Below are positions 8,592-18,463 of a stretch of 64,000 nucleotides of DNA, in pieces. The notes under the pieces were generated by a model that did not search any database, was not told the origin of the DNA, and saw only the letters and a program-made list of their open reading frames with translations. How positions within the stretch are numbered: position 1 is the stretch's first letter; the number at the start of each line of letters is the position of its first letter. This DNA is from Kaistia algarum (GTDB taxonomy: Bacteria > Pseudomonadota > Alphaproteobacteria > Rhizobiales > Kaistiaceae): contig NZ_JAPKNJ010000004.1 of the NCBI RefSeq assembly GCF_026343945.1, forward strand, positions 248,001 to 312,000, in the 5' to 3' direction. The position numbers and the translations under genes were made by a program.

Positions 8592-9274
8592 TGTCCGGTC
8601 CGCTCGCTCCGCCTCAGCTCCGCTCCGTGCGCCAGCAGGCGAGCGAGCTTCTTCGCGTCGCCATCTATGACGGCGAACTGGCGCCGGGCGAGCGGCTGAC
8701 CGAGCGCGAGATCTGCGAACGCTACGGCGTCTCGCGCACCATCGCCCGCGAGGTGATCCGCGAATTGGAAGCCGAGCGGCTGATCGAGAGCAACCGTCGC
8801 CATGGCTATATCGTCGCCCGCATGTCGGAAGCCGAGATCCAGGATCTCTACGACGTGCGCATCCTGCTGGAAGCCGAGGCCTGCGCGCTCTGCGCCGCCA
8901 ACATGACCACCGAACGCGCCGGGCGCCTCGACGCCTCCATGGCCGCGATCGAGGCCGCCGCCGCATCGGGCGACCGACAGGCGCAGCGTGACAGCAATGG
9001 CCGCCTCTATCACGAGATCTTCGCGGGCGCCGGCAATGTCGTGCTCGGACAGATCCTGAATTCGCTACATGGCCGCGTCTCCTATCTGCGCTCGCTCTCC
9101 ATGTCGCAGCCCGGCCGCCCCGCCGCCAGCCTGACGGAAATGCGCGCGCTCTATGCGGCGCTGAAGACGGGAGACGGCACAGAGGCAGCCCGGCTCAGCA
9201 CCGAGCACATCCGCGCGGCCCGCAATGTCGCGCTCGCGGCGATCCGCGCGCTGGCGGAGCGGTCCTCGTCATGA
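8591..9274 (+). CDS. GntR-family regulator (FadR/FCD subfamily)
   Basis: The 227-residue regulator has an N-terminal winged helix (residues about 10-75: LRVAIYDGELAPGERLTEREICERYGVSR in outline) and an all-helical FCD ligand domain with the metal-type pattern DVRILLEAEACAL, then FYH-like LYHEIF and a late STEHIRAARN. FCD regulators usually sense a carboxylic acid substrate or product of the operon. It overlaps the previous stop by one base. The TTGTCATACAA site at 3378-3388 upstream of the operon is a candidate target. Confidence 0.9.
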   Translation: MSGPLAPPQLRSVRQQASELLRVAIYDGELAPGERLTEREICERYGVSRTIAREVIRELEAERLIESNRRHGYIVARMSEAEIQDLYDVRILLEAEACALCAANMTTERAGRLDASMAAIEAAAASGDRQAQRDSNGRLYHEIFAGAGNVVLGQILNSLHGRVSYLRSLSMSQPGRPAASLTEMRALYAALKTGDGTEAARLSTEHIRAARNVALAAIRALAERSSS

Positions 9275-9299
9275 ACCTTGAGAGAAGGCGGCAATCGGC

Positions 9300-10289
9300 A
9301 TGAGCATTCTCGTTACCGGATCGAGTGGCTTCGTCGGCCTCAACATCGTCGAGGAACTCCTCGCGCGCGGCGAGGTGGTGATCGGTGTATCTGACCGCCC
9401 GATGCCGGCGATCGCCGCCTTCGAGTTCGCCGAACTGTCCGGCCATCTGGTGCAGATCGTCGCTGATGTCCGCAATGAAGTCTGTATGCGTCGCCTCATC
9501 GATGAATATGGCGTCCGCCGCATCGTCCACGCCGCCGCCATCACCTCGAACGCCGAACGCGAGAAGGCGCAGGCGAGCCTGACGATCGGCGTCAACCTCG
9601 GCGGGCTGACGGCCGTCGCCAGCGCGGCGGTCGCGAGTGGCGTCGAGCGTCTCGTCCTCGTCTCGTCCAACGCCATCTTCGGCCCGACGCCCGATTACGT
9701 GCTGCTGGACGAGGGATGGCCGAAGGCGCCGTTCAATCTCTATTCGCTGTCCAAATGGACCGGCGAGATGATCCTCGAGCAATATGGCGCCTCGACCGGT
9801 CTCGATTGGGTCGCCGGCCGCCTCGCCGGTGTGTTCGGCCCGTGGGAATATCGCACCGGCATCCGCGACACGATGAACCCGGTGTTTCAAGCCAACACGC
9901 TGGCGCTCGCCGGCAAGCCCGCCTTTCTGCCGCGCCGGGGGACAAGCAACTGGCATTTCTCGCGCGACGCGGCGAGCGCGCTGATCACGCTGCTGGACGC
10001 GCCGTCGACGCAGCACCGCATCTATAATCTCGGCACGCCCTATGTCTGGTCGATCGCCGACTGGTGCGACCGCCTCGCCGCCCGCTTCCCGGAATTTCAC
10101 ATCCATGTCGGCGAAGGGGAAGGTACGCCGATCAACCTCTATGGCGACCAGGATGGCGGCATTCTTTCCGGCGACCGTTTCACGCAGGAATTCGGCCCGA
10201 CCGGCCGTTTCGATCTCGACGCCGCCTTCGATCATCTGATCGAATGGCAGGAACGGCATGATCATTTTGGATTGAAGAGCGCATCATGA
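9300..10289 (+). CDS. NAD(P)-dependent epimerase/dehydratase (extended SDR)
   Basis: The 329-residue protein has the Rossmann motif TGSSGFVGLNIVEEL at residues 6-20 and the catalytic YxxxK as YSLSKWTGE. It belongs to the extended short-chain dehydrogenases (NAD-dependent epimerase/dehydratase family), which act on sugar nucleotides or hydroxy-ketone substrates. An AGAAGG lies about 11 bases before the ATG. It ends in an ATGA overlap with the alpha/beta hydrolase. Its role in a hydantoinase operon is not obvious; it may process the carbon skeleton released from the ring. Confidence 0.85.
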   Translation: MSILVTGSSGFVGLNIVEELLARGEVVIGVSDRPMPAIAAFEFAELSGHLVQIVADVRNEVCMRRLIDEYGVRRIVHAAAITSNAEREKAQASLTIGVNLGGLTAVASAAVASGVERLVLVSSNAIFGPTPDYVLLDEGWPKAPFNLYSLSKWTGEMILEQYGASTGLDWVAGRLAGVFGPWEYRTGIRDTMNPVFQANTLALAGKPAFLPRRGTSNWHFSRDAASALITLLDAPSTQHRIYNLGTPYVWSIADWCDRLAARFPEFHIHVGEGEGTPINLYGDQDGGILSGDRFTQEFGPTGRFDLDAAFDHLIEWQERHDHFGLKSAS

Positions 10290-11149
10290 CCCTCGTCTAT
10301 CGCGACTACGACCAGGACGGCCTCGACCAGCAATATGAGCGGCTCGTCGCGCCCGATTCCTACGCGATCTTCGATCGCTGGCGCGCGCGCAGCGACGCGA
10401 GCGCCGCGAACCGGCCCTGCATTCTCGACATCGCCTATGGTCCGTTGGAAACGGAGAAGCTCGACGTCTTCCCCTCCGCCGATCCGAACGGCCCGATCCT
10501 GATCTACATCCATGGCGGCTACTGGATCTGGAAGGACAAGGTCGATTTCCGTTTCGTCGCCGAGGGCGTCGTCGATGCCGGCGTCAACCTCGTCGTCATC
10601 AACTATGCGCTGACGCCGCATGCCACCATGGACGAGATCGTCCGCCAGGTCCGCGCGGCGGTCGCGTTCACCTACAAGAATGCCGGCAGCTTCATCCCGG
10701 GAAACCGCGACCGGATCTTTCTTTGCGGCCATTCGGCCGGCGGCCATCTGACGGCGATTGCGGCCTCGACCCATTGGCAGAGCTTCGACGCCGCCCTGCC
10801 ACCCGAAATCGTCGCGGGCGGCGTCGCCATCTCCGGCCTCTACGATCTCGAACCGATCCGCCTCACCTATCTGAACGAGACGGTCGGCCTCGACGAGCCG
10901 ATGGCCTGGCGCAACAGCCCCCTCCATCACGCCAAGCTCGACATGCCGCCGCTGACGCTGGTCTGCGGCGGCGGCGAATCCGATGAATTCAAGCGCCAGC
11001 AGCGGGACTATGCCGCCATCCTCGAACAGGCTGGCGGCTATGTCCCCCTGCACGAGATCGGCGATCTGCACCATTTCGCCGTGATCGAGACGATCGCGGA
11101 CAAGGGCAGCGAATTGAATGCGGCGCTGCTGAAGCGGATGGGTGTCTGA
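10286..11149 (+). CDS. Alpha/beta hydrolase, kynurenine formamidase-like
   Basis: The 287-residue protein has the oxyanion motif HGGYW (in IYIHGGYWIWKDK) and nucleophile elbow GHSAGGH, with a late HHFAVIE providing the likely histidine. HGG(Y)W together with GHSAGG is typical of the N-formylkynurenine formamidase/carbamate esterase branch. It is likely cytoplasmic, with no signal peptide. As last gene of the operon it may cleave an N-formyl, carbamoyl or ester bond in the pathway. The exact substrate is unknown. Confidence 0.82.
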   Translation: MTLVYRDYDQDGLDQQYERLVAPDSYAIFDRWRARSDASAANRPCILDIAYGPLETEKLDVFPSADPNGPILIYIHGGYWIWKDKVDFRFVAEGVVDAGVNLVVINYALTPHATMDEIVRQVRAAVAFTYKNAGSFIPGNRDRIFLCGHSAGGHLTAIAASTHWQSFDAALPPEIVAGGVAISGLYDLEPIRLTYLNETVGLDEPMAWRNSPLHHAKLDMPPLTLVCGGGESDEFKRQQRDYAAILEQAGGYVPLHEIGDLHHFAVIETIADKGSELNAALLKRMGV

Positions 11150-11367
11150 GGCCATCGCGGTGCTCGTCCTCCGGGCGGCAACATCGGACTTTCGCGGAAT
11201 CGGCCGTATTTTGACCCTCTGCATGCTGGGCGTCAGACCGCTCGTCCCGCCAGGGCCTGCCGTGTTGAGAAAAATGTTGATTGGATGGATAATGTTGCCC
11301 ATCAGGGCCGTTAGAGCATCGCGACAGTGATCTGAAGATGCCGGCGTCTTTTGGAGGGGCTGGCTTG

Positions 11368-12801
11368 ATGGCAACAAGACGAATTGCCTCGGCTATTGTC
11401 GCATTGGGACTCTGCGCTTTTCAGACGCCGGACGCGGCGTTCGCCGCCTCCACGCCAGACCCGCTGCTCAGCCTCGCGGCGACGCCGGAGAACCTCGCCA
11501 AGGGCTTGGAGATCGACGGCTATCAGCTCGGCGTATCGGCCTATGTCTGGGGCTATGCTCTCGTCCGCATGGAAGGCGTCGCCCGTGACTACACGGATGT
11601 CCCGGCAAACAAGCCCGCGACCTCCTATCGCGCGCCGCTGAATCAGATTGGCTGGGCGACGGAACTGGCGACGTCAGCGGCAAAGGACATGCCGACGGCG
11701 AACAACGACACGCTCTATATGAGCGCCGTCGTCGATCTCACCGAGCCTTACGTACTTTCCGTGCCGGATACGAACGACCGCTACTATGTCGTCAACGTCT
11801 TCAACATGTGGCAGGAACTCGAGCACTATATTGGCCGCCGCACTACGGGTACGAAGGCCGGCCAATATGTTCTGGTACCGCCGGGCTGGGAGCATGATCT
11901 GCCGGCCGGCCTGACGCGCCTCGACGTCACCACCAGCAAGGTCTGGCTCTGGGGCCGTTTGCGGATCAGCGCCGGGGAGGATCCAACACCGGTCCATGCC
12001 TTGCAGGCGCAATTCGATCTTCGCCCGCTCAGCGCCATCGGCGAGGCGGATTACAGGGTCCCAAGTGCCACCTTGCCGCGACTTCCAGATGTCACGGGGG
12101 ATGAGCTCGGCTTCCTGAACCAGCTCGCCGCGGCGCTTCAATCCAATCCAGTCCGCCCCGCCGACACCGCCTTGTTTGCGCAATTTGCCAGGATCGGCTT
12201 GACGGAGAGAGGCTTCGATCCATCGAAGCTGACGCCGCCGATGAAATCGGGACTCGCGCGCGGCCTCGCCGATGGCCCGTATGCCGTCCTCTCGGCGCTC
12301 GCTACCAGCGCCTCCCGGCGCAATGGCTGGGACTGGGTGACCGGTCTCGACAGCTTCGGCTTCAACTACGCGCTGCGCTCTCTGGTCGCCGGCCCCTATC
12401 TCGGCGGCAATGGCGAGAAGGAGGCGATGTATCCGATCCGCTATACGGACGCGGACGGCCAGGCGCTGACCGGCGACAGCCGCTACACGCTACGGTTCGA
12501 CAGGGAGCCGCCGGTGGACGGGTTCTGGTCGGTTACGATGTATGATGCGGGCGACAAGATGCTCGTTCCAAACGACATCGGCCGGTACAAGATCGGCACC
12601 GACACGCAGGGTCTGGTCCGCGGCGCCGATGGTTCGCTGACGCTGGCCATTTCGGCGGCGAAGCCCGCTGGCCCGGAGGCCGCAAACTGGTTGCCGGCCC
12701 CGAAGGGACCCTTTTATCTCATCTTGCGGCTCTACCAGCCGAGCGTGGAGATACTCAAGGGACAGTACGAGCTGCCGCAAGTCGTCCGAACCAAGCCCTG
12801 A
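11368..12801 (+). CDS. Exported DUF1254/DUF1214 protein
   Basis: The 477-residue protein has a Sec signal peptide (MATRRIASAIVALGLCAF, cleavage after AFA). The mature part holds a DUF1254 domain (TNNDTLYMSAVVDLTEPYV-like region and RYYVVNVFNMWQE) followed by a C-terminal DUF1214 domain (PVDGFWSVTMYDAGDKMLVPN and the aromatic YLILRLYQPS-like end). The start at 11368 follows GGAGGGG; an upstream ATG at 11338 would spoil the signal peptide. The family function is unknown. It converges on the arylsulfatase gene, and such pairs suggest a shared periplasmic substrate, but this is inference. Confidence 0.85.
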   Translation: MATRRIASAIVALGLCAFQTPDAAFAASTPDPLLSLAATPENLAKGLEIDGYQLGVSAYVWGYALVRMEGVARDYTDVPANKPATSYRAPLNQIGWATELATSAAKDMPTANNDTLYMSAVVDLTEPYVLSVPDTNDRYYVVNVFNMWQELEHYIGRRTTGTKAGQYVLVPPGWEHDLPAGLTRLDVTTSKVWLWGRLRISAGEDPTPVHALQAQFDLRPLSAIGEADYRVPSATLPRLPDVTGDELGFLNQLAAALQSNPVRPADTALFAQFARIGLTERGFDPSKLTPPMKSGLARGLADGPYAVLSALATSASRRNGWDWVTGLDSFGFNYALRSLVAGPYLGGNGEKEAMYPIRYTDADGQALTGDSRYTLRFDREPPVDGFWSVTMYDAGDKMLVPNDIGRYKIGTDTQGLVRGADGSLTLAISAAKPAGPEAANWLPAPKGPFYLILRLYQPSVEILKGQYELPQVVRTKP

Positions 12802-12819
12802 GCCCCCAAGCCGAACGCT

Positions 12820-15231
12820 TCACTCGTCCGGATCCGTCGGCGCGCCGCTATCGGTCGCCGCTCCCTTCAAGTCGAGCACAACTTCGGCGATCTTGCCACC
12901 ATAGGCGAACGGCATCCGGTCGGCATAGTCCTCAAGGATCGGTGTGCCACGGTCCTCGCCGACATCGAACGTCTCGTCGACCGAATAGATGAACGGCACG
13001 GTCGCCGCGATCTTCGTCTCGGCCACCTTCGCGCCGTCGACGGAGAGCCTGTAGTTGCCGCCCTTGCCGAACTCGCCCTTCTGGCCGTCATATGCGAAAT
13101 CGAGCGTCACGCTGTGATCGCCGGGCGCAAGCCTGTCGGCACCTTCGATCCTTATGCCGTCCTTCGGCTGCTGTGTATTCCTGTAGGCCCAGACCGGCTT
13201 GCCATCCAGCACGAGCAGGCCCCAGCCGGCGAAGCGTCCGCCCTGCGTGATGATGACGCCATCGGCTCCGTCCGCCGGCACGTTGATCTTCGCTGTGATG
13301 CTGTAGGACGTATTTTTCAAACTCGGCGCGGTGCCTTCCGGGATGCGAACCGTGCCCTGATGATAGACGAACTCGCTCCGGCCGCGCGTCAGGCTCGGAC
13401 GCTGGAAGATGGCCTCGACCGTTGCCTGCGGGCTGAAATTGAGCGGCAGCGCATTGTTGCGGCCCGCCTCCGCCCACCAGAGATCCTGCATTTCGCGCAG
13501 CTTCTCGGGCATGGAGGCCGATAGATCCTTGCCCTGGCTGAAATCCTTGCTGAGGTCATAGAGTTCCCAATGGAAGCTCTCCTGCGTGATACCCTTCGGC
13601 TCCGGCTCCCAGGCAAAGACCAGCGGCGTCGTCGAGGCCATCCAGCCATCATGATAGATGCCGCGATTGCCGAACATCTCGAACATCTGGGTCGTGCGCG
13701 GGCTCGGCGCTTTCGCATCGGCAAAGGCATAGGCCATGGACTTGCCGTCGATCGGGAGCTGCTTGACCCCGTTGATCATGTCCGGCGCCTGCAGGCCGAC
13801 CGCTTCCAGAATGGTCGGCATGATGTCGGTCACATAGTGGAATTGCGGGCGCAGCCCGCCGGCATCCTTGATCCGCTCCGGCCAGCTCATCACCATGCCG
13901 TTGCGCACGCCGCCAAAATGCGAGGCGTAGCGCTTGGTCCATTGAAAGGGCGTGTTGAACGCCCAGGACCAGGCGACCGGCATATGATTGTAATGCAGCG
14001 GCCCGCCCAACTGGTCCTTGATCGAATAGAGATAGTCGAAACTCTCCTTGGCGCCGTTGCCTACCGCGGCGACTTCATTGGCGGTACCCTGCAGCGTGCC
14101 CTCGGCGCTGCCGCCATTGTCGCCCTCGATGAAGATGATGAGCGTATTGTCGAGTTCTCCGGCCTGCCTCACCGCATCGATGACGCGGCCGATATTGTAG
14201 TCGTCATAGGCGAGGAAGGCGGCATAGACCTCCGCCATATGGGCGAAGAGCTCCTTGTGCCGAGCATCGAGACTGTCCCAGGCCGGGAGGTTTGCCGGAC
14301 GCGGCGTCAAAAGGGTATAGGCCGGAATGACGCCGAGCTGCTTCTGGCGCTCGAAGGTCGCCTCGCGCTGTTTGTCCCAGCCCTGGTCGAACTGGCCCTT
14401 GAACTTCGCGATCCAGTCCTTCGGCACATGATGCGGTGCATGTGTCGCGCCCGGCACGTAATAGGCGAAGAATGGCTTGTCGGGCGCGAGCGAGCGTTGC
14501 TCCTGGATCCAGTGGATCGCCTGGTCGGCCAGGTCGGAATCGAGATTATAGTTTTCCCTCGCCGCGCCAGTGAGCTTTTCCTTCGGCTCGATCGGCGTCG
14601 TGTTCTCGAAGAGCGTCGGATCCCACTGGTTTACGTCGCCGCCGATGAAGCCGTAGAAATAATCGAAGCCGAGCCCCGTCGGCCACAGATCGAACGGCCC
14701 GACCGCGCTGCTCTGCCAGGCCGGCACATTGTGGTTCTTGCCGAACCAGGCCGTGCTGTAGCCATTGCCACGCAGGATCTCGGCGATCGTGCCGGCGCTC
14801 TTCGGCATCAGCGAATCATAGCCGGGATAGCCGAGGCTGCGCTCCATGATGATGCCGGTATGGACATTGTGCTGGTCGCGGCCGGTCAGCAGCGCAGCAC
14901 GCGTCGGCGAACACAACGCCGTCGTGTTGAACTGGTTGAACGTGACGCCGCTGGCCGCCAAACCGTCCAAGGTCGGCGTCGGGATCGGTCCGCCGAAGGT
15001 CGTCGACGCGCCGAATCCGACATCGTCGGTCAGGATCAGCAATATGTTCGGCGCACCCTTTGGAGCGGATATGGGCTGAGGAAAATCCGACTTCGAGTCG
15101 GCTGTGGTTCGCCCGATCGTTCCCTTAAAAAGGGGATCCGGCGCCGGGAGCGATGCGGGCGAACCGTCGGCGCGCGCCGCAGGCGGCAGCAGAAACATCG
15201 AAGCAATTGCCAACAGGCAGGTGAGCTTCAT
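12820..15231 (-). CDS. Exported arylsulfatase
   Basis: The 803-residue protein has a signal peptide (MKLTCLLAIASMFLLPPAARA) and a sulfatase domain starting NILLILTDDVGFGASTTFGG, with metal-binding Asp69 and Asp70. The signature CSPTRAALLTGR begins at Cys107, the residue that must be converted to formylglycine. It resembles the large AtsA-type arylsulfatases with an extra C-terminal beta domain, which release sulfate from aryl or alkyl esters. A good GGAGG lies before the ATG. No formylglycine-generating enzyme is seen in the window, so maturation must depend on a distant gene or an anaerobic maturase. Confidence 0.92.
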   Translation of the reverse strand: MKLTCLLAIASMFLLPPAARADGSPASLPAPDPLFKGTIGRTTADSKSDFPQPISAPKGAPNILLILTDDVGFGASTTFGGPIPTPTLDGLAASGVTFNQFNTTALCSPTRAALLTGRDQHNVHTGIIMERSLGYPGYDSLMPKSAGTIAEILRGNGYSTAWFGKNHNVPAWQSSAVGPFDLWPTGLGFDYFYGFIGGDVNQWDPTLFENTTPIEPKEKLTGAARENYNLDSDLADQAIHWIQEQRSLAPDKPFFAYYVPGATHAPHHVPKDWIAKFKGQFDQGWDKQREATFERQKQLGVIPAYTLLTPRPANLPAWDSLDARHKELFAHMAEVYAAFLAYDDYNIGRVIDAVRQAGELDNTLIIFIEGDNGGSAEGTLQGTANEVAAVGNGAKESFDYLYSIKDQLGGPLHYNHMPVAWSWAFNTPFQWTKRYASHFGGVRNGMVMSWPERIKDAGGLRPQFHYVTDIMPTILEAVGLQAPDMINGVKQLPIDGKSMAYAFADAKAPSPRTTQMFEMFGNRGIYHDGWMASTTPLVFAWEPEPKGITQESFHWELYDLSKDFSQGKDLSASMPEKLREMQDLWWAEAGRNNALPLNFSPQATVEAIFQRPSLTRGRSEFVYHQGTVRIPEGTAPSLKNTSYSITAKINVPADGADGVIITQGGRFAGWGLLVLDGKPVWAYRNTQQPKDGIRIEGADRLAPGDHSVTLDFAYDGQKGEFGKGGNYRLSVDGAKVAETKIAATVPFIYSVDETFDVGEDRGTPILEDYADRMPFAYGGKIAEVVLDLKGAATDSGAPTDPDE

Positions 15232-15529
15232 GGGGCCTCCCTCGCAATATCGGCGAAAGCGCCCGAAGCCCGATTGCGGGACGTCATGGCAAATCCGCCC
15301 CCGTCGGTCAACAAGCCTGCAGTATGCAGATCGTCGCCCAAGACCATGGACAATATCTGCGGCCGGCTTAACTGTCGAGCCGAGGACCTTTCCGGAAATA
15401 AATGGGACGGCACCAGAGAGATAAACATAAGGCTAGCTGAATATCCGTGAACGAACAATTTCCGCCCGGATTCCGCTTCAGCCGATCCCCGCGGCTCCGA
15501 TCCAGCCGCACCGGCGAAATAGCTTCCCC

Positions 15530-16078
15530 TCACCGCAACGCCGCCGCGATCTGGGCGACGCGGGCCTCGCGCGAGCCCGAGACCTCCAGCAGGCGCGGGC
15601 CGGTCGCAAGCAGACCCATTTCGTCCTGGCGCAGCATGGCTTTCAGCCGCCGGTCGACGCGCGCGCGCAGCTGCGGATATTCGATTGGGGCCTCGATCTC
15701 GTCGACGGGCAGCAGCGGCACGAACACCAGCCAGTCGAGCGTCGCCAGCGCCCTGCCGATGCGGGTCAGCAGCTTCCCGTCCGGCACCCATTCGAAACCC
15801 TCGCCATGGCTGACGACATCCAGATAGGCGAGGAAATCGAGCGGGCAGCGGTCGAAGATCAAGTTGCCTTCGCCCGCATGGTCGAGGATGAGATTGCAGC
15901 TTTGCCGGAGCTGCTCCTCAAGATCCGCACTGTTCGGCCCATCCGCGAAGGGCACGCCCTCCTGCGCCAGCAGCCAATAGGGCTCGGGCACGCTTTCATA
16001 GTCCGGCCGCGCCGAGACGAAATCATCGATCAGCGTCGTCTTGCCGCTGCCATGCGTGCCGGTGACCGCGATGCGCAT
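15530..16078 (-). CDS. P-loop ATPase/kinase (AAA_28-like)
   Basis: The 182-residue protein starts MRIAVTGTHGSGKTTLIDDF with a clear Walker A at residues 7-15. A central FDRCPLDFLAYL segment is similar to the lid/base region of nucleoside or NadR-type kinases, and LDWLVFVPLLP may hold the Walker B strand. The start at 16078 is preceded by GGGAGG. It could be a small-molecule kinase or regulatory ATPase. It is separate from the sulfatase gene by about 300 bases, in which nothing further is recognised. Confidence 0.8.
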   Translation of the reverse strand: MRIAVTGTHGSGKTTLIDDFVSARPDYESVPEPYWLLAQEGVPFADGPNSADLEEQLRQSCNLILDHAGEGNLIFDRCPLDFLAYLDVVSHGEGFEWVPDGKLLTRIGRALATLDWLVFVPLLPVDEIEAPIEYPQLRARVDRRLKAMLRQDEMGLLATGPRLLEVSGSREARVAQIAAALR

Positions 16079-16642
16079 CAGGCGCTCCCTCCCCATGAAA
16101 CCGCCATAGCGCGCGGGATCACGGGCGGCAAGCGGGCGCTGCCCAACAGCAGACGCTCGATCTCGCCGATGCCAAGGCGCAGGCGAGCCGGACGCTGGGC
16201 TGGCAGCCAGCATGCTTCGGCGGCCAGACCCCGGCTCCCGGGCCTTCGCCAATCGCTCGACCACGGTCGGCATCGACGGCGTCCCGATCACCGAAGACAC
16301 CGCCCTATTCGATATAGGCCTCGCTGTCTCGCTGACGAAGACTCCAGCCACGGCCTCAAATAATCTGGCCAACTCGCGCAAGACAGCGCGCAGAACCTGG
16401 TGATGGCGCAGTGGGCAGCCGTTCGCACCATTCCGGACATTTCACCCTTGATTAGAAGGCCGGACCGAAAGCGGACACAAACACTCTGCCAGCGCAACTC
16501 ATCACGGCCAGACTAAAAATCGGGTCAACGTCGACGGAAATGCAGCTAAGGCTCTATGAACTCGCGCCCGTGCCAAGATGGCGCGGTTGTAGAAAAAATA
16601 TGCTATCGTCATAGGATAGAATCTACAGCCCGCGGGCGAGTT
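16079..16642. other. Intergenic stretch before the caspase-like module
   Basis: No gene with recognisable family, codon bias or ribosome binding site is seen in these 564 bases. Both strands give only short open frames. Base composition falls toward the right end. TTGTAG at 16587-16592 and TAGGAT at 16612-16617 form a weak promoter-like pair just before the module start. This is probably the left boundary of a transferred segment. Confidence 0.4.
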
Positions 16643-18463
16643 ATGACCGATCTCCTTATTGTCATTGGCGTTGCGAAGCCAAAGGGTCTCGCGCCACTGA
16701 ACGGGGTTGCCGAGGCCTGCCAAAGCGTCCTTCGCTGGGGTGAGGACTCGCGCTTTGACGTAGTCCCTCTTCTCGATTCCATCGCAGATGTTGACGCACC
16801 AGCGATACAGGCTGCGCTGCCGGACACCGCCCTAAAGGGACGCAACCGCGTTATCGTCTACTTCTGCGGACACGGATTCAACATCTGGGGCCAGGTGACT
16901 TGGGTGCTGTCTCCCGGCGCAGATGGGTTTTTGGGGTTGCTGGGCGTAGAGGAATTTAAGCGAGCGCTGAAGACCTATGGCGTCCACAATATTTCCATCC
17001 TAGGCGATGCTTGCCAGACGCTAGCTGTCCCGGGACTAGGTGCGACGGCAATTCTTCCACCAGGCCCCGCGCCCGTCTGGCCGCCTTGCCTTGCCGACAC
17101 GTTCTACGCGGCTATCCCTGGTCAAAGCGCTCTAGTTTTGAGGGATGACGTCGGTAGGTGGCGTCCTGTATTTTCTGGCGCGCTTTCCGATGCCTTGACG
17201 AACGTCCCCGTGCCCGCCGGTGTATTCGATCAACAACTAAGCCAAGCCGGGGAGTTGCTGGTTTCGAGCCAAAGCCTAGGGAGTTACCTCGAACGGGAAG
17301 TCGATAGCCGGTCAGCTGCCGGTGGCTTGGTACAGTATGCCTTCACAAATAGCGGCCTTCGCTGGCCGAATAATATTTACCGGAAGTTCGCCGTTTCGGC
17401 CCAGCCGAAATCTGTCGATATCAGCTCAATCGAAATCGCCATTAACTCGCGACCATCCCGTAATATTGAATTTCGAGTCCATCGTTACGATACCGGCAAA
17501 AGCAACATGGACGATTGGCAAGGCCGTCCAACTGAGGCTGCCAAAGAACCTGCGCCAAATTCGGACGTCAAGCGGAGCGAGGCCTACCGAGCCAAGACTA
17601 ACTCGGAATGGCGCATCGACTTTTGGGAGAACTTCCTAAAGCGCGCACAAGACGTCAACTCCCCGGGCTCTATCGAGGTGGTTACGGAGGCTCGCGCGAT
17701 GCCTGCGAACGTGCAGCCCCAGCCGTATAAAGCCTCCGCCCTCGTTGCTATCGACGATCACCTCTGGTCGGTCCTACCCAGCTATCACGAAGCGATTTGC
17801 GGGCTGGCTGCCGTTACTGTGCCGAGCGATATACATCAGCGAGGCATCCACGCAATCGGCTGGCATGATGCCCGTCAGTGGCCTGAGAATATCAAGATCA
17901 ATTCTGACAGTTCCTGGGCGTCATCCGATGATGCCATGCGCGTTCTGAAAGGTTTTATCGGAGGCACTCTCAATCTTTCCGACCTTCAAGCCACAATGGA
18001 AAATTACCGTGTGTTGAAACACGTCAATCCCGTTTTTGGTATTGTGGCTAGCTATTATTACTTTTCGGCTGGCGACATTGACAGCGTGATCAGGACTGCC
18101 GGTTTTTACCAACAGCATTATCAACCCATCCCCATCGATATCGCTCTGATGACCGGCGCCGAGTTGGTTCTGCGAGGGGAGATAGTTACCGTGGATCTCC
18201 CTGCCGTCCCTGAAGCGCCCCACGCCCGAGACGCTCCCAAATACCTTTGGCGCGCGGCGCGCGCCAACGCGGAATCGCCCGTCGCGGGTTTACTGCCGGT
18301 TTTCCGGGCTGGATGGAGCCACCTTGCCAACGCGCGCTCTGAGCTGTCGAGGTTAGGGGCGCTCGAACGGTGGCTGACCAATTCGCCGATCACGGCTTTC
18401 GATTCACCAAACGGCTACCACGATTTCCTTGAGATTCTGACCACCATAGGAGTGGGAAAATGA
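16643..18463 (+). CDS. Caspase-like (peptidase C14) protein with large C-terminal extension
   Basis: The 606-residue protein opens with a caspase-fold strand, LLIVIGVAKPKGLAPLNG, and carries the catalytic dyad of clan CD peptidases: His77 in YFCGHG and Cys124 in ILGDACQT. Residues about 1-230 form the protease domain. The remainder has no domain I can name; near the C-terminus it includes NPVFGIVASYYYFSAGDID and QPIPIDIALMTGAEL. There is no signal peptide. The start at 16643 puts the first beta strand at the N-terminus; an extension to 16556 looks unlike the family. It overlaps the next gene by ATGA. Lower GC and flatter codon use than its neighbours suggest transfer. A role in abortive defence is inferred. 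Confidence 0.83.
   Translation: MTDLLIVIGVAKPKGLAPLNGVAEACQSVLRWGEDSRFDVVPLLDSIADVDAPAIQAALPDTALKGRNRVIVYFCGHGFNIWGQVTWVLSPGADGFLGLLGVEEFKRALKTYGVHNISILGDACQTLAVPGLGATAILPPGPAPVWPPCLADTFYAAIPGQSALVLRDDVGRWRPVFSGALSDALTNVPVPAGVFDQQLSQAGELLVSSQSLGSYLEREVDSRSAAGGLVQYAFTNSGLRWPNNIYRKFAVSAQPKSVDISSIEIAINSRPSRNIEFRVHRYDTGKSNMDDWQGRPTEAAKEPAPNSDVKRSEAYRAKTNSEWRIDFWENFLKRAQDVNSPGSIEVVTEARAMPANVQPQPYKASALVAIDDHLWSVLPSYHEAICGLAAVTVPSDIHQRGIHAIGWHDARQWPENIKINSDSSWASSDDAMRVLKGFIGGTLNLSDLQATMENYRVLKHVNPVFGIVASYYYFSAGDIDSVIRTAGFYQQHYQPIPIDIALMTGAELVLRGEIVTVDLPAVPEAPHARDAPKYLWRAARANAESPVAGLLPVFRAGWSHLANARSELSRLGALERWLTNSPITAFDSPNGYHDFLEILTTIGVGK

Noticed and set aside
13570..15450. 626-codon open frame antisense to the arylsulfatase
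   Set aside because: The opposite strand encodes a full sulfatase with signal peptide and active site; this frame has no recognisable domain.
16079..16381. N-terminal extension of the P-loop ATPase on the minus strand
   Set aside because: The added residues are Ser/Ala/Arg-rich with no similarity, and GGGAGG precedes the ATG at 16078.
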